A DNA stretch of 29,135 bases from UBA3064 sp016868095 (GTDB taxonomy: Bacteria; Pseudomonadota; Gammaproteobacteria; Burkholderiales; Burkholderiaceae_E), in NCBI GenBank assembly GCA_041175665.1, contig JBEDEM010000018.1, positions 1 to 29,135 of the forward strand. The letters are read 5' to 3'. How positions within the stretch are numbered: the stretch's first letter is position 1; every line of letters begins with the position of its first letter. The notes under the pieces were generated by a model. That model was not told where the DNA came from. It saw nothing but the letters and a program-made list of their open reading frames with translations, and did not search any database. Positions 8,164-16,202 of the stretch are shown one piece after another. Made by a program: the position numbers and the translations under genes.

Positions 8164-8579
8164 TAAGAACCCCGATAAGTCGCATAGGACCAAGGTGTTA
8201 CTAAAAGGGGTACATGGTAGGACTGATTGGGATCGGTGATGCCAAATTCGATCGGAATTTGATCAAGAAAGCGATACGCCCCATCCTTGCTGGCAGCCAC
8301 CTGCGCTGCGCCCACTTCGACCCTCGCATCAGTCGCTTGCCCGAGCTGCTCACGCTGCTTATCGAAGTACTGACCGGCTTCAAAGCGCAGGCAGTAGCGG
8401 CCTGCCTGAAGTGATGCACCCTCAAGCAGCGGATGATCAACTCGGCCATCCTGATTCGTTATCGCCTCGGTCAAGACTTGCCAGCTTGCATCAGGCTGTT
8501 GGCGATAAAGCGTTATGCGCATGCCAGCGGCGGGTCTGCCGCAACTGGTGTCCAAAACATGTGTACTAAGTTTTCCCAT
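8163..8579 (-). CDS. uraH: 5-hydroxyisourate hydrolase with an insertion
   Basis: Transthyretin-like hydrolase turning 5-hydroxyisourate into OHCU. Hallmarks are the N-terminal LSTHVLDTSCGRPA (catalytic His), the conserved Arg in TNQDGR, HVPLL, and the terminal YRGS tetrapeptide. The length is 138 residues, against about 110-120 for usual bacterial members. The excess lies between YF (71-72) and FLDQIP (104-109), where about 24 extra, mostly polar and Ala-rich residues sit. No signal peptide is visible, so cytoplasmic. It is first gene of the uraH-puuD pair and divergent from uraD-allC, which encodes the next step. Catalytic elements are all present, so the insertion is probably tolerated. 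Confidence 0.92.
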   Translation of the reverse strand: MGKLSTHVLDTSCGRPAAGMRITLYRQQPDASWQVLTEAITNQDGRVDHPLLEGASLQAGRYCLRFEAGQYFDKQREQLGQATDARVEVGAAQVAASKDGAYRFLDQIPIEFGITDPNQSYHVPLLVTPWSYATYRGS

Positions 8580-8633
8580 GGATTTTAATTACCTTGGCCA
8601 AAGTCACCTCAGAGGGATCTTATACTCCATCTT
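8580..8633. promoter_or_regulatory. 54-bp divergent promoter region of uraH-puuD and uraD-allC
   Basis: The region contains the palindrome TTGGCCAA (8594-8601), nearly extended to 12 bp, as a candidate operator. TATACT at 8621-8626 looks like a -10 box only 7 nt before the plus-strand ATG, which would make that transcript leaderless or nearly so. GAGGG at 8613-8617 is too far upstream for a normal Shine-Dalgarno. No convincing -35 element sits at 16-18 bp. ATCTT occurs twice (8618-8622 area and 8629-8633). Confidence 0.35.
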
Positions 8634-10406
8634 ATGAATACTTGGATTGATGCACTCAACGCTGCCAGCGAAGCAGATGCGCTTGCGATGCTCGAGGGTC
8701 TGTACGAACATAGTCCTTGGGTGGCTCAAGGCAGCGTGTCGAGGCGACCCTTTCGCAGCCTCGCACATTTAAAGCGCATTTTCGTTGAAGTTGTGCACCA
8801 GGCTGGTGAGCAAGCACAGACAGCCTTATTGTTAGCACATCCCGAGTTGGCGGGAAAGGCTGCCATTGCGAAGGATTTAACGGCGTCATCGCTTGCCGAG
8901 CAGGCAAGGTCTGGATTGCAGTCCTGCAGTCCAGAGGAATTTGCAGCGTTCCATGAATTAAATCGGCAGTACCGTGAGCGTTTCGGCTGGCCCTTTATTC
9001 TTGCCATTGGTGGCCCGCAAGGGACCGGCCTAAGTCGTAAGCAAATTCTTGATACTTGGAATCGAAGACTCGGGCATCAGCCTGCTAGCGAGCGAGCCGA
9101 GTGTTTGCGGCAAGTCCATCGAATCGCAGAGCTACGTTTGCGCGAGCGTAGCAAATCCCACCCAGGCGATGGGAAGCAGGTCATGCAATGGGCTGATGAT
9201 CTTGCAATTTATAATGATCCTGCTATAGACGCGGGTGCCGGTTTGCAAGTGCTCTATTTGAGCGATGCACATCAAGCTTGCGCGCATGCGCTCAGCCAAT
9301 GGATGATTGATTGTGGATTCGATAGCGTTACAAGCGATGCAGTGGGCAATGTGATCGCAGTTTATGAGGGCGATCGTGGTGAGATTTGCCCTACGCTGCT
9401 CACAGGCTCACATTTTGATACGGTGCGTGGTGGCGGGCGATATGACGGCCGACTCGGCATCTTTCTTGCCATGCAAGCCGTGGCGCGAAAAAAAGCTTTG
9501 GGCCAACGCTGGCCCTTCAGGCTTGAGTTGATCGCCTTTGCCGAAGAGGAAGGGCAACGATTCCCAAGTAATTTTCTCGCTGCCAGTGCACTTGTTGGAC
9601 AATGGGACGCCAAATGGCTTGATCTGGTTGATCAAGACGGTGTAAAACTCGCAGATCTTATGAGGCAACGCGGCATGGATCCCGAGGCCTGCAGCAAGAT
9701 CGGACGTCAGTCCTCCGATGCCTGCGGATTTATTGAGATTCACATCGAACAGGGGCCGGTCCTTCTTGAAGCTGATTTACCTCTGGGGGTGGTTAGTTCA
9801 ATCAACGGGTCCTCGCGTTGGTTAATCGAGTTTGTGGGTACTGCTTCGCACGCGGGCACCACACCCATGGCGCTACGACAAGACGCCGCTTGCGGCGCTG
9901 CAGAATTTGCACTTGCCGTGGAATCTCGCTGTGCATCAGAGCCTGGGTTAGTGGGTACGGTGGGTATGCTCGAGGTGCCGCAGGGATCGATCAATGTCAT
10001 CCCGGGGCGTTGTCGATTTTCACTTGACCTCAGGGCTCCGCGCGATGAGCAACGCGATCGTGCGCTAAGCGATCTGTTCGAGTCGATCGAGGCGATTTGT
10101 GCAAAGCGAGGCCTTCGTTACGAGGCCAAGCAAGTCACGCTTGCAAGTGCGTCGCCTTCTTCGCCGCACCTGCAGGCTCAGTGGGAGCGTGCCGTCGAAC
10201 AATGTGGTTTGCCAATTTTTCGATTGCCGAGCGGTGCGGGGCATGATGCGATGAGGATGGCAGCGCTCTTTCCTCAGGCTATGCTTTTTGTCCGATGTGG
10301 TCACGGCGGGATTAGCCACAATCCACTTGAATCGATTACCGATGACGATACCCAACTTGCTTTCGATGCGCTTTGGTCTTTTTTAGAAAATTTTTCACAT
10401 GGCTAA
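8634..10406 (+). CDS. Fused OHCU decarboxylase and allantoate amidohydrolase
   Basis: Two enzymes in one 590-residue chain. Residues about 1-165 are UraD-type OHCU decarboxylase (OHCU to S-allantoin), with HPELAGKAA, SSLAEQ and YRERFGWPFI. Residues about 180-590 are an M20-family allantoate amidohydrolase (AllC), with TGSHFDTVRGGGRYDG, AFAEEEGQRF, IEIHIEQGP, the SHAGTTPM dimerisation segment, and a terminal GHGGISHNP metal His. A short linker (LRERSKSHPGDGKQ) joins them. The two activities are not consecutive: allantoinase acts between them. The 3' end overlaps the ABC ATPase by 8 nt (ATGGCTAA), so degradation and uptake are probably co-translated. Similar fusions occur in other Burkholderiales. 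The second half could instead act on a related ureide, but allantoate is favoured by context. Confidence 0.9.
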   Translation: MNTWIDALNAASEADALAMLEGLYEHSPWVAQGSVSRRPFRSLAHLKRIFVEVVHQAGEQAQTALLLAHPELAGKAAIAKDLTASSLAEQARSGLQSCSPEEFAAFHELNRQYRERFGWPFILAIGGPQGTGLSRKQILDTWNRRLGHQPASERAECLRQVHRIAELRLRERSKSHPGDGKQVMQWADDLAIYNDPAIDAGAGLQVLYLSDAHQACAHALSQWMIDCGFDSVTSDAVGNVIAVYEGDRGEICPTLLTGSHFDTVRGGGRYDGRLGIFLAMQAVARKKALGQRWPFRLELIAFAEEEGQRFPSNFLAASALVGQWDAKWLDLVDQDGVKLADLMRQRGMDPEACSKIGRQSSDACGFIEIHIEQGPVLLEADLPLGVVSSINGSSRWLIEFVGTASHAGTTPMALRQDAACGAAEFALAVESRCASEPGLVGTVGMLEVPQGSINVIPGRCRFSLDLRAPRDEQRDRALSDLFESIEAICAKRGLRYEAKQVTLASASPSSPHLQAQWERAVEQCGLPIFRLPSGAGHDAMRMAALFPQAMLFVRCGHGGISHNPLESITDDDTQLAFDALWSFLENFSHG

Positions 10407-11958
10407 TGCCTTGCGCCTTTCTCTTAAAGCGATCAGCAAGTCCTATGGGAATTTGCGTGCTAATGATAAGATCGATCTAGATATAAAGCCAGGCAGCATT
10501 CACGCCGTTCTCGGCGAAAACGGCGCGGGTAAATCGACTTTGATGAAGTTGATTTTCGGTTTACTCCAACCTGATGAAGGGCGTATTTTTCTTGACGGCA
10601 CGGAGGTGCGTTGGCAAAGTCCTGAGCATGCGCGAGCGGCAGGCATCGCGATGGTTTTTCAACATTTTGCCCTTTTTGAATCATTAAGTGTTGCAGAAAA
10701 CGTTTGGCTCGGGATGGACAAGTCATGGTCTTTGGCAGCTGTTGCTGAAGCACTCAAGGAATTGACGCAGCACTATGGCCTGTCTGTCGATCCCAATGCT
10801 TTCGTGCATCGCCTTAGTGTGGGTGAGCGCCAACGCGTTGAGATAGCTCGAGGCTTGCTTGCAAGGCCAAGGGTCATGATTCTTGATGAGCCAACATCGG
10901 TACTTTCGCCCCAAGCCGCACAAGCCTTGTTTGCGATGATTCGCACCCTTGCCAAGGACGGTTGTAGCGTTATATATATTAGTCATAAACTGCACGAAAT
11001 CCGTGAGCTATGCGATGATTGCACGGTCTTGCGGCACGGCAAAGTGACCGGCCAGGTGGATCCTCGTCAATGTAATGATGAACAGCTCAGTGCATTGATG
11101 ATCGGAAGTGCGCCCGCACCTCTCCTGCGAGCCCCACGGGCGCTAAGCAGTCCCATCGTTAGGCTTGATGCGGTATCGGTTCCTGCGCTTGATGAAGCTG
11201 GTGAGCGTTTAAACACTGTGAGTCTTGATTTGGCCCCGGGGGAAGTTCTTGGTATCGCAGGGGTATCGGGCAACGGACAAGGCCTTTTGCTCGATCTGTT
11301 GTCGGGCGAGTTAACTAGCGATGCGGCCTTGATGCGACGCATGAAGGGCCATATCTTCTTTGAAAATCGAGCAATCGAGAGCTTGGGCGTCAGGATGAGA
11401 CGCCGTTTAGGGATTATGGCGGTCCCTGCAGAGCGCTTGGGTCGGGCAACCGTGCCAGAACTCAGTCTTGCAGACAACATGTTCTTGGCTGAGTCAAAGC
11501 ACGCATGGCGGCTTGATCATCAAAGTCTTTATCGGTCAGCACACGATGTTGTCGATGCCTTTGCAGTAAAAGCCTCAAGCCCCAAGGCGCTTGCGAGTGA
11601 TTTGTCAGGGGGTAATTTGCAAAAATTCATCATGGGCAGAGCCCTCGCATTACGGCCCAAGGTGCTTCTTGTAAGCCAGCCTACATGGGGTGTTGATGTT
11701 GGGGCAAGTGCTCAGATTCGCCAGCAGCTCTTAGCCCTACGAGATTCGGGCGCAGCGATTTTGGTCATCTCTGAGGAGCTCGATGAACTGTTTCAAATTG
11801 CAGACCGCATCCACGTCATGTACGCGGGGTACTTGTCAGCGCCTGTAAAGCGTGCAGACGCGACCGTTGAGCTTATCGGTCAATGGATGGGCGGTTCCTG
11901 GCTATCGCACGAGCAAGCAGCCCAAGCTGAGTCAGCTAGGCTTCAATACGAAGGTTAG
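10399..11958 (+). CDS. Purine/nucleoside ABC transporter ATPase (double NBD)
   Basis: ATPase of a carbohydrate-uptake-2/BMP type importer; 519 residues with two fused nucleotide-binding domains, like YufO/NupO and RbsA relatives. The first half is canonical: Walker A GENGAGKST (39-47), signature LSVGERQR, Walker B VMILDEPTS. The second half is degenerate: GVSGNGQG in place of Walker A and LLVSQPTWG without the Walker B Asp, although LSGGNLQK is intact. Such asymmetry is usual in this family, so one site probably does most of the hydrolysis. It overlaps uraD-allC upstream and is followed by both permeases and the receptor. The substrate is inferred from the locus as a purine, nucleoside or ureide. 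Confidence 0.9.
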   Translation: MANALRLSLKAISKSYGNLRANDKIDLDIKPGSIHAVLGENGAGKSTLMKLIFGLLQPDEGRIFLDGTEVRWQSPEHARAAGIAMVFQHFALFESLSVAENVWLGMDKSWSLAAVAEALKELTQHYGLSVDPNAFVHRLSVGERQRVEIARGLLARPRVMILDEPTSVLSPQAAQALFAMIRTLAKDGCSVIYISHKLHEIRELCDDCTVLRHGKVTGQVDPRQCNDEQLSALMIGSAPAPLLRAPRALSSPIVRLDAVSVPALDEAGERLNTVSLDLAPGEVLGIAGVSGNGQGLLLDLLSGELTSDAALMRRMKGHIFFENRAIESLGVRMRRRLGIMAVPAERLGRATVPELSLADNMFLAESKHAWRLDHQSLYRSAHDVVDAFAVKASSPKALASDLSGGNLQKFIMGRALALRPKVLLVSQPTWGVDVGASAQIRQQLLALRDSGAAILVISEELDELFQIADRIHVMYAGYLSAPVKRADATVELIGQWMGGSWLSHEQAAQAESARLQYEG

Positions 11959-11987
11959 CAGGGCTTGCGACGCATGGTTCTTTATTC

Positions 11988-13085
11988 ATGATCGTTCTTG
12001 AAAAAAGGCAACACCCAAGTCTTTGGATGGGCTATCTGTCGCCCTTCTTGTCGATTGTACTAACTTTTGTGGTTGCTGCAATGGTTGTGAGTGCAATGGG
12101 GAAGGACCCCTTGAGGGTGCTTTCGCTATTCACACTAGAGCCTTTGAATGGGAAGCGCGCCATCGGCGAGGTGATGCTCAAAGCGACTCCACTCATTCTT
12201 TGTAGCCTTGGTTTGGCCTTTTGCTTCCGCTCAAATGTATGGAATATCGGCGCAGAAGGGCAGTTCTTACTCGGCGCGATCGGGGCAGGGGGCATGGCGA
12301 TGTGGCTCACCGAGACGGGCCTGACTGAGCCAGGATGGTTATGGGTTACGCAGGCATTATTACTTGGTGCACTTGCTGGTGCGGCATGGGCCGCCATCAC
12401 GGCATGGCTTAGCGATCGGGCTCATGCCAATGAGATTCTGGTCAGTCTCATGCTTGTTTATGTGGCCAACCTTTTGCTTAGCTACCTGGTTTTTGGGCCT
12501 TGGAAGGACCCTAAAGGCTGGAATTTCCCTCAGACCTTGCGATTTGCAGACAGTTTGAGCATCGGAAGGCTTGGTGCTGGGATGCGTGTGCATTGGGGTT
12601 TTGTCGTTGCCCTGATTAGTGCCGGCGTTATGGTATGGCTTATGTATTTCACAGCACTAGGCGCTCGCCTGAGGGTGGGTGGGCTTGCACCCGGTGCTGC
12701 GCGATTTGCTGGATTTTCATCACGTGAATCGCTTTGGACCGTCTTGCTTTGCTCGGGGGCATTTGCAGGGTTGGCTGGTGCCATGGAAGTCCTCGGACCG
12801 ATGGGTCAACTCACACCTCATGTTTCAACCGGTTATGGCTTTACAGCGATCATCGTCGCTTTTGTTGCTCGTCTGCATCCGCTCGCCTGCGTACTGGCAA
12901 GTTTTTTGCTTTCTATCATGATGATAGGCGGCGAGTTGGCGCAGTCGCGGGTAGGATTGCCGGCCTCGGTATCGAGTATGTTTCAAGGCGTTCTGCTCAT
13001 GATGTTATTAACTTTTGATAGCTTGATCCAATACAGGATTAAGTGGCGTGGGCGACCCTCCAAGGAATTAGCAAAGCATGCATGA
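11988..13085 (+). CDS. ABC transporter permease 1 (BPD_transp_2 type)
   Basis: Inner-membrane permease of the purine/nucleoside importer, 365 residues with about nine or ten hydrophobic segments. FCFRSNVWNIGAEGQFLLGAIGAG is the typical early block of the NupP/YufP branch (FRxGxWNIGAEGQ), followed by GLAPGAARFAG and a Gly/Ala-rich FAGLAGAMEVLG. The gap after the ATPase is 29 bp with only a weak Shine-Dalgarno, and the stop overlaps the start of permease 2 by 8 nt. It should pair with permease 2 as a heterodimer driven by the two-domain ATPase. Confidence 0.9.
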   Translation: MIVLEKRQHPSLWMGYLSPFLSIVLTFVVAAMVVSAMGKDPLRVLSLFTLEPLNGKRAIGEVMLKATPLILCSLGLAFCFRSNVWNIGAEGQFLLGAIGAGGMAMWLTETGLTEPGWLWVTQALLLGALAGAAWAAITAWLSDRAHANEILVSLMLVYVANLLLSYLVFGPWKDPKGWNFPQTLRFADSLSIGRLGAGMRVHWGFVVALISAGVMVWLMYFTALGARLRVGGLAPGAARFAGFSSRESLWTVLLCSGAFAGLAGAMEVLGPMGQLTPHVSTGYGFTAIIVAFVARLHPLACVLASFLLSIMMIGGELAQSRVGLPASVSSMFQGVLLMMLLTFDSLIQYRIKWRGRPSKELAKHA

Positions 13086-13995
13086 ACTTGCGCTTTTGAT
13101 TGCTGCTGGTATCGCCTCGGGTACCCCCTTGTTGCTTGCAGGTTTGGGCCTTTTGCTCAACGAACGTGCTGGTGTGGTCAACCTTGGTGCAGAGGGATTA
13201 ATGCTGATTGCGGCCGTTACAGGATTTGGGCTTGCTTTTTATACCGGACAAACTTGGCTAGCGCTCTTGGGTGGTGCAACGGCCGCCGCTTTGTTTTCGG
13301 CGCTACTCGGCTGGATGGTGGTCTATCTCAATACAAATCAGTATGCGAGCGGTCTTGCATTGAGTCTCTTTGGCGCGGGCATCAGCGCTTTTGTTGGCGC
13401 CGCCTTGGTCGGAAAAAAGCTTGAGATCAATCAAACAGAAGGGTTACCTTTTTTGGCTGATCTGCCCTTCGTGGGGCCTGCCTTGTTTCAACAACATCCT
13501 ATGGTCTATCTTGCGGTGGCTTTGTGCCTTGGGATGGTACTTTTTCTATATCACAGTAAATCGGGCCGCTTGTTGCGTGGCATCGGTGAGTCGCCAGCAT
13601 CGGCCCATGCACTTGGCTTTCCGGTGCGACGGATTCGGTGGATTTCAGTCGTGGTGGGTGGTTTTTTCTGTGGACTTGCCGGTGCTTATTTATCGGTTGT
13701 CTATGCGCCACTTTGGGTCGAGGGCATGGTTGCGGGCAGGGGTTGGATTGCTCTTGCGCTGACGGTGTTTGCAACCTGGCGGCCTTGGCGCGTGCTCGTT
13801 GGTGCTTACCTTTTTGGCAGTGTGACCATGTTGCAGTTACATTTGCAAGCCATTGGGATTGAGATTCCCACACAATTCATGTCGATGCTGCCTTACCTCG
13901 CAACGATTATTGTGCTGGCGATGATTTCTCGTAACCCAAGCTGGATTCGGGCCAATATGCCTGCGTCCTTGGGCAAACCCTTTCACCCCGGGTAG
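13078..13995 (+). CDS. ABC transporter permease 2 (BPD_transp_2 type)
   Basis: Second inner-membrane permease of the importer, 305 residues, corresponding to NupQ/YufQ. It has roughly eight or nine hydrophobic helices and the family block LLNERAGVVNLGAEGLMLIAA near the N-terminus, RGIGESPASAHALGFPVRRIRW in mid-chain, and GLAGAYLSV. The start lies inside the end of permease 1, giving coupled translation. A small GC-rich stem-loop with a bulge spans its stop codon (about 13984-14005) just before the receptor gene, a place where differential mRNA stability between permease and receptor is common. Confidence 0.9.
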   Translation: MHELALLIAAGIASGTPLLLAGLGLLLNERAGVVNLGAEGLMLIAAVTGFGLAFYTGQTWLALLGGATAAALFSALLGWMVVYLNTNQYASGLALSLFGAGISAFVGAALVGKKLEINQTEGLPFLADLPFVGPALFQQHPMVYLAVALCLGMVLFLYHSKSGRLLRGIGESPASAHALGFPVRRIRWISVVVGGFFCGLAGAYLSVVYAPLWVEGMVAGRGWIALALTVFATWRPWRVLVGAYLFGSVTMLQLHLQAIGIEIPTQFMSMLPYLATIIVLAMISRNPSWIRANMPASLGKPFHPG

Positions 13996-14057
13996 TCGGG
14001 CGGTGATGGCATCATGTGCAGTCCTCCCAATATTCAATTCAAAACAAAGGAGTTTTT
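13996..14057 (+). promoter_or_regulatory. Leader of the receptor gene with strong Shine-Dalgarno
   Basis: AAAGGAG at 14046-14052 is 5 nt before the ATG and is one of the best ribosome sites in the locus, fitting higher output of the binding protein than of the membrane parts. It also decides the start: 14 upstream in-frame codons are excluded. The stem-loop across the preceding stop codon lacks a T-run. Confidence 0.5.
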
Positions 14058-15212
14058 ATGAAGTCGACTTCCAAGCGCATGTGGATGCGTGCAGGTTTTG
14101 CGGTGTTTGCACTGTCTGCAAGCACCTTAATGGTTTCTTGCGGCAAGAAGGAAGAGCCCAAAGAGGTTGCTAAAGAGGCGCCGAAGGCTGAAGCGCCAAA
14201 GCCCGAACCACTCAAAGTCGGCTTTATTTATGTCGGACCCGTCGGAGATGCAGGCTGGACCTTTGCGCATGATATGGCACGTAAAGCCATCGACGAGAAA
14301 TTTGGCGAAAAAATCAAAACCAGTTTTGTCGAAAAAGTACCTGAGGGTGCCGATGCCGAGCGGGTGATTCGTGATCTGGTTGCACAGGGTAACAAGTTGG
14401 TTTTCGCAACTTCATTCGGTTACGGCGACGCTATGGAGAAGGTTGCCAAAGACCATCCCGAGGTGAAATTCGAACACGCAACCGGCTATAAGACCGCCGA
14501 TAACCTTCGAGTCTATGAAGGGCGTTTTTATGAGGATGCTTATCTCGCTGGTGTGATTGCCGGCAAGATGACCAAAAGCAATATTCTTGGCTTTGTTGGT
14601 TCATTCCCCATACCCGAGGTGCTTCGAAATATCAATGCGTACACCTTGGGTGCACAGAGCGTGAATCCAAAAATTCGTACCAAGGTCGTATGGGTGAATA
14701 CCTGGTTCGATCCGCCGAAAGAAAGCGAGGCTGCGCAGTCGCTGATCAATCAAAAGGCTGATGTGCTTTTACAAAACACTGATTCAACGGCTGTGCTTCA
14801 AACCGCTGAGAAGAACGGTAAGTTTGCGTTCGGTTGGGATAGCGATATGAGTGCATTCGCGCCGAAAGCCCATCTGGCTTCGGCCGTGTTGACCTGGGCA
14901 CCTTATTATGAAAAGGCGGTCAACGATGTGCTTAACAACACGTGGAAAACCGAAATGACCAAGTGGGGAACCAAAGAAGGCATGAACGATCTGGTCAAGA
15001 TCAATGATGCCGTACCTGAGGATGTCCGCAAGAAGATCGACGAACTCAAGGCGGGCCTTAAAGACGGAAGCTTTGCTGTCTTTAAAGGGCCAATCAGCGA
15101 CAATAGTGGCAAAGTCGTCTTGCCCAAGGACGAAGTTGCTGATGATGCCTGGAAAGGCAAAATCAATTTCTTTGTTAAAGGCGTCGAAGGCAAGGTTCCA
15201 AGCGGTAAATAA
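14058..15212 (+). CDS. BMP-family substrate-binding lipoprotein
   Basis: Periplasmic receptor of the purine/nucleoside importer; basic membrane protein (BMP/PnrA, Med) family, 384 residues. The N-terminus is a lipoprotein signal: basic start, hydrophobic stretch, then LMVSC with Cys28 as the lipidated residue (the -3 Met is slightly off consensus). A Lys/Glu/Pro-rich tether (about 30-54) precedes the domain, which opens with KVGFIYVGPVGDAGWTFAHD, the classic BMP start, and continues with FATSFGYGDAME and FVGSFPIPEVLRNINAY. The ligand is inferred from the cluster; known family members bind nucleosides, purines or related compounds. The Rieske gene starts at the base after its stop. Confidence 0.92.
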   Translation: MKSTSKRMWMRAGFAVFALSASTLMVSCGKKEEPKEVAKEAPKAEAPKPEPLKVGFIYVGPVGDAGWTFAHDMARKAIDEKFGEKIKTSFVEKVPEGADAERVIRDLVAQGNKLVFATSFGYGDAMEKVAKDHPEVKFEHATGYKTADNLRVYEGRFYEDAYLAGVIAGKMTKSNILGFVGSFPIPEVLRNINAYTLGAQSVNPKIRTKVVWVNTWFDPPKESEAAQSLINQKADVLLQNTDSTAVLQTAEKNGKFAFGWDSDMSAFAPKAHLASAVLTWAPYYEKAVNDVLNNTWKTEMTKWGTKEGMNDLVKINDAVPEDVRKKIDELKAGLKDGSFAVFKGPISDNSGKVVLPKDEVADDAWKGKINFFVKGVEGKVPSGK

Positions 15213-16172
15213 ATGGGCATGGCTGCTGAGTGGGGCTATTGGCACCCGGTCTGGCGTGCCGATAGTCTCTCACCAGGTGAACTGGTGACGACAGTGCTCT
15301 TAAGCGAACAGGTAGTGCTGTGGCGCGATCTGGATCAAGGGCTCATCCACGCAGCGGTCGATCGCTGCCCGCACCGAGGGGCAGCACTTTCTCTGGGTCG
15401 TATCGAGGGCGGACAGCTTCGATGTGCCTATCACGGTTGGTGTTTTGACCAGCAAGGGCAGTGCACCGAGGTGCCGGCACTGCCCTATTTCAGCCCGCCC
15501 AAGTCATTCCGATTACATCGTTATGATGTTCGGATCGAATATGGCCTGGTCTGGCTTGCCAGAGGCAATGCTCAAATGCCCTTGTTTGAGGCTGAAGCGG
15601 ATACGTCGAGGCGACACTTGCTTTGCGGTCCTTATAAGGTAAAAGCTTCCGCACCACGAATTGTCGAAAATTTTCTGGACATGGGGCACTTTGCCTTTGT
15701 ACATGAGCACTTGCTAGGCCACCGTGATCATTGTGAGATCCCGGATTACCATGTGGTGCATGATGCCTTGGGTCTCGTTGTTGAAAGCGCGCAGGCCTGG
15801 CAACCAAAGGCTAGCGCGGATGCGAGCGAAGCTGCGCTTGTCGACTATCGCTACGAAGTAAGGGCCCCCTTTCAGGCCGCGCTTTATAAAGGCAAGCAGA
15901 GGGATGGCATCGCCTTATTCATTTGCCCTCACGAACCAGAACGTTCTACGGTGTGGTTCCGTTTAGCGCTTTTTGATCTCGAAACAAGCGACGATATTTT
16001 GCTCGATTTTCAGAACCGAATATTTGCTCAAGATCTACCGATTGTGGAATCGCAACAACCCAAATGCCTGCCACTTGAGCAAAGTCTGGAACTACATTGT
16101 GCGGCGGACAAGGCTTCAGTAGCCTATCGTCGATACCTTCGTGAACATGCGATTCGCTTTGGCACGATTTAA
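15213..16172 (+). CDS. Rieske non-haem iron oxygenase, alpha-type, substrate unknown
   Basis: 319-residue single-chain Rieske oxygenase. The 2Fe-2S site is CPH...CAYH (Cys52, His54, Cys71, His74). The mononuclear iron site is ENFLDMGHFAFVH (Asn153, Asp156, His159, His164), with a likely carboxylate ligand in the FAQDLPIVE stretch near 274. The length and single-chain plan resemble vanillate O-demethylase-like and N-demethylase oxygenases, which need a separate reductase; none is encoded nearby. It starts directly after the receptor gene, so it is almost surely in the same transcript. An oxidative step on an imported purine derivative, such as N-demethylation of a methylxanthine or methylurate, is a reasonable inference but is not shown by the sequence. 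Confidence 0.88.
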   Translation: MGMAAEWGYWHPVWRADSLSPGELVTTVLLSEQVVLWRDLDQGLIHAAVDRCPHRGAALSLGRIEGGQLRCAYHGWCFDQQGQCTEVPALPYFSPPKSFRLHRYDVRIEYGLVWLARGNAQMPLFEAEADTSRRHLLCGPYKVKASAPRIVENFLDMGHFAFVHEHLLGHRDHCEIPDYHVVHDALGLVVESAQAWQPKASADASEAALVDYRYEVRAPFQAALYKGKQRDGIALFICPHEPERSTVWFRLALFDLETSDDILLDFQNRIFAQDLPIVESQQPKCLPLEQSLELHCAADKASVAYRRYLREHAIRFGTI

Positions 16173-16202
16173 TTAAGGATTCACCCGAACTTAGGGTTTC
16201 TT

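Noticed and set aside
11101..11958. Second ABC nucleotide-binding domain as a decayed pseudogene part
   Set aside because: Loss of Walker residues in the second half is normal for this two-domain importer ATPase family and the frame is intact.
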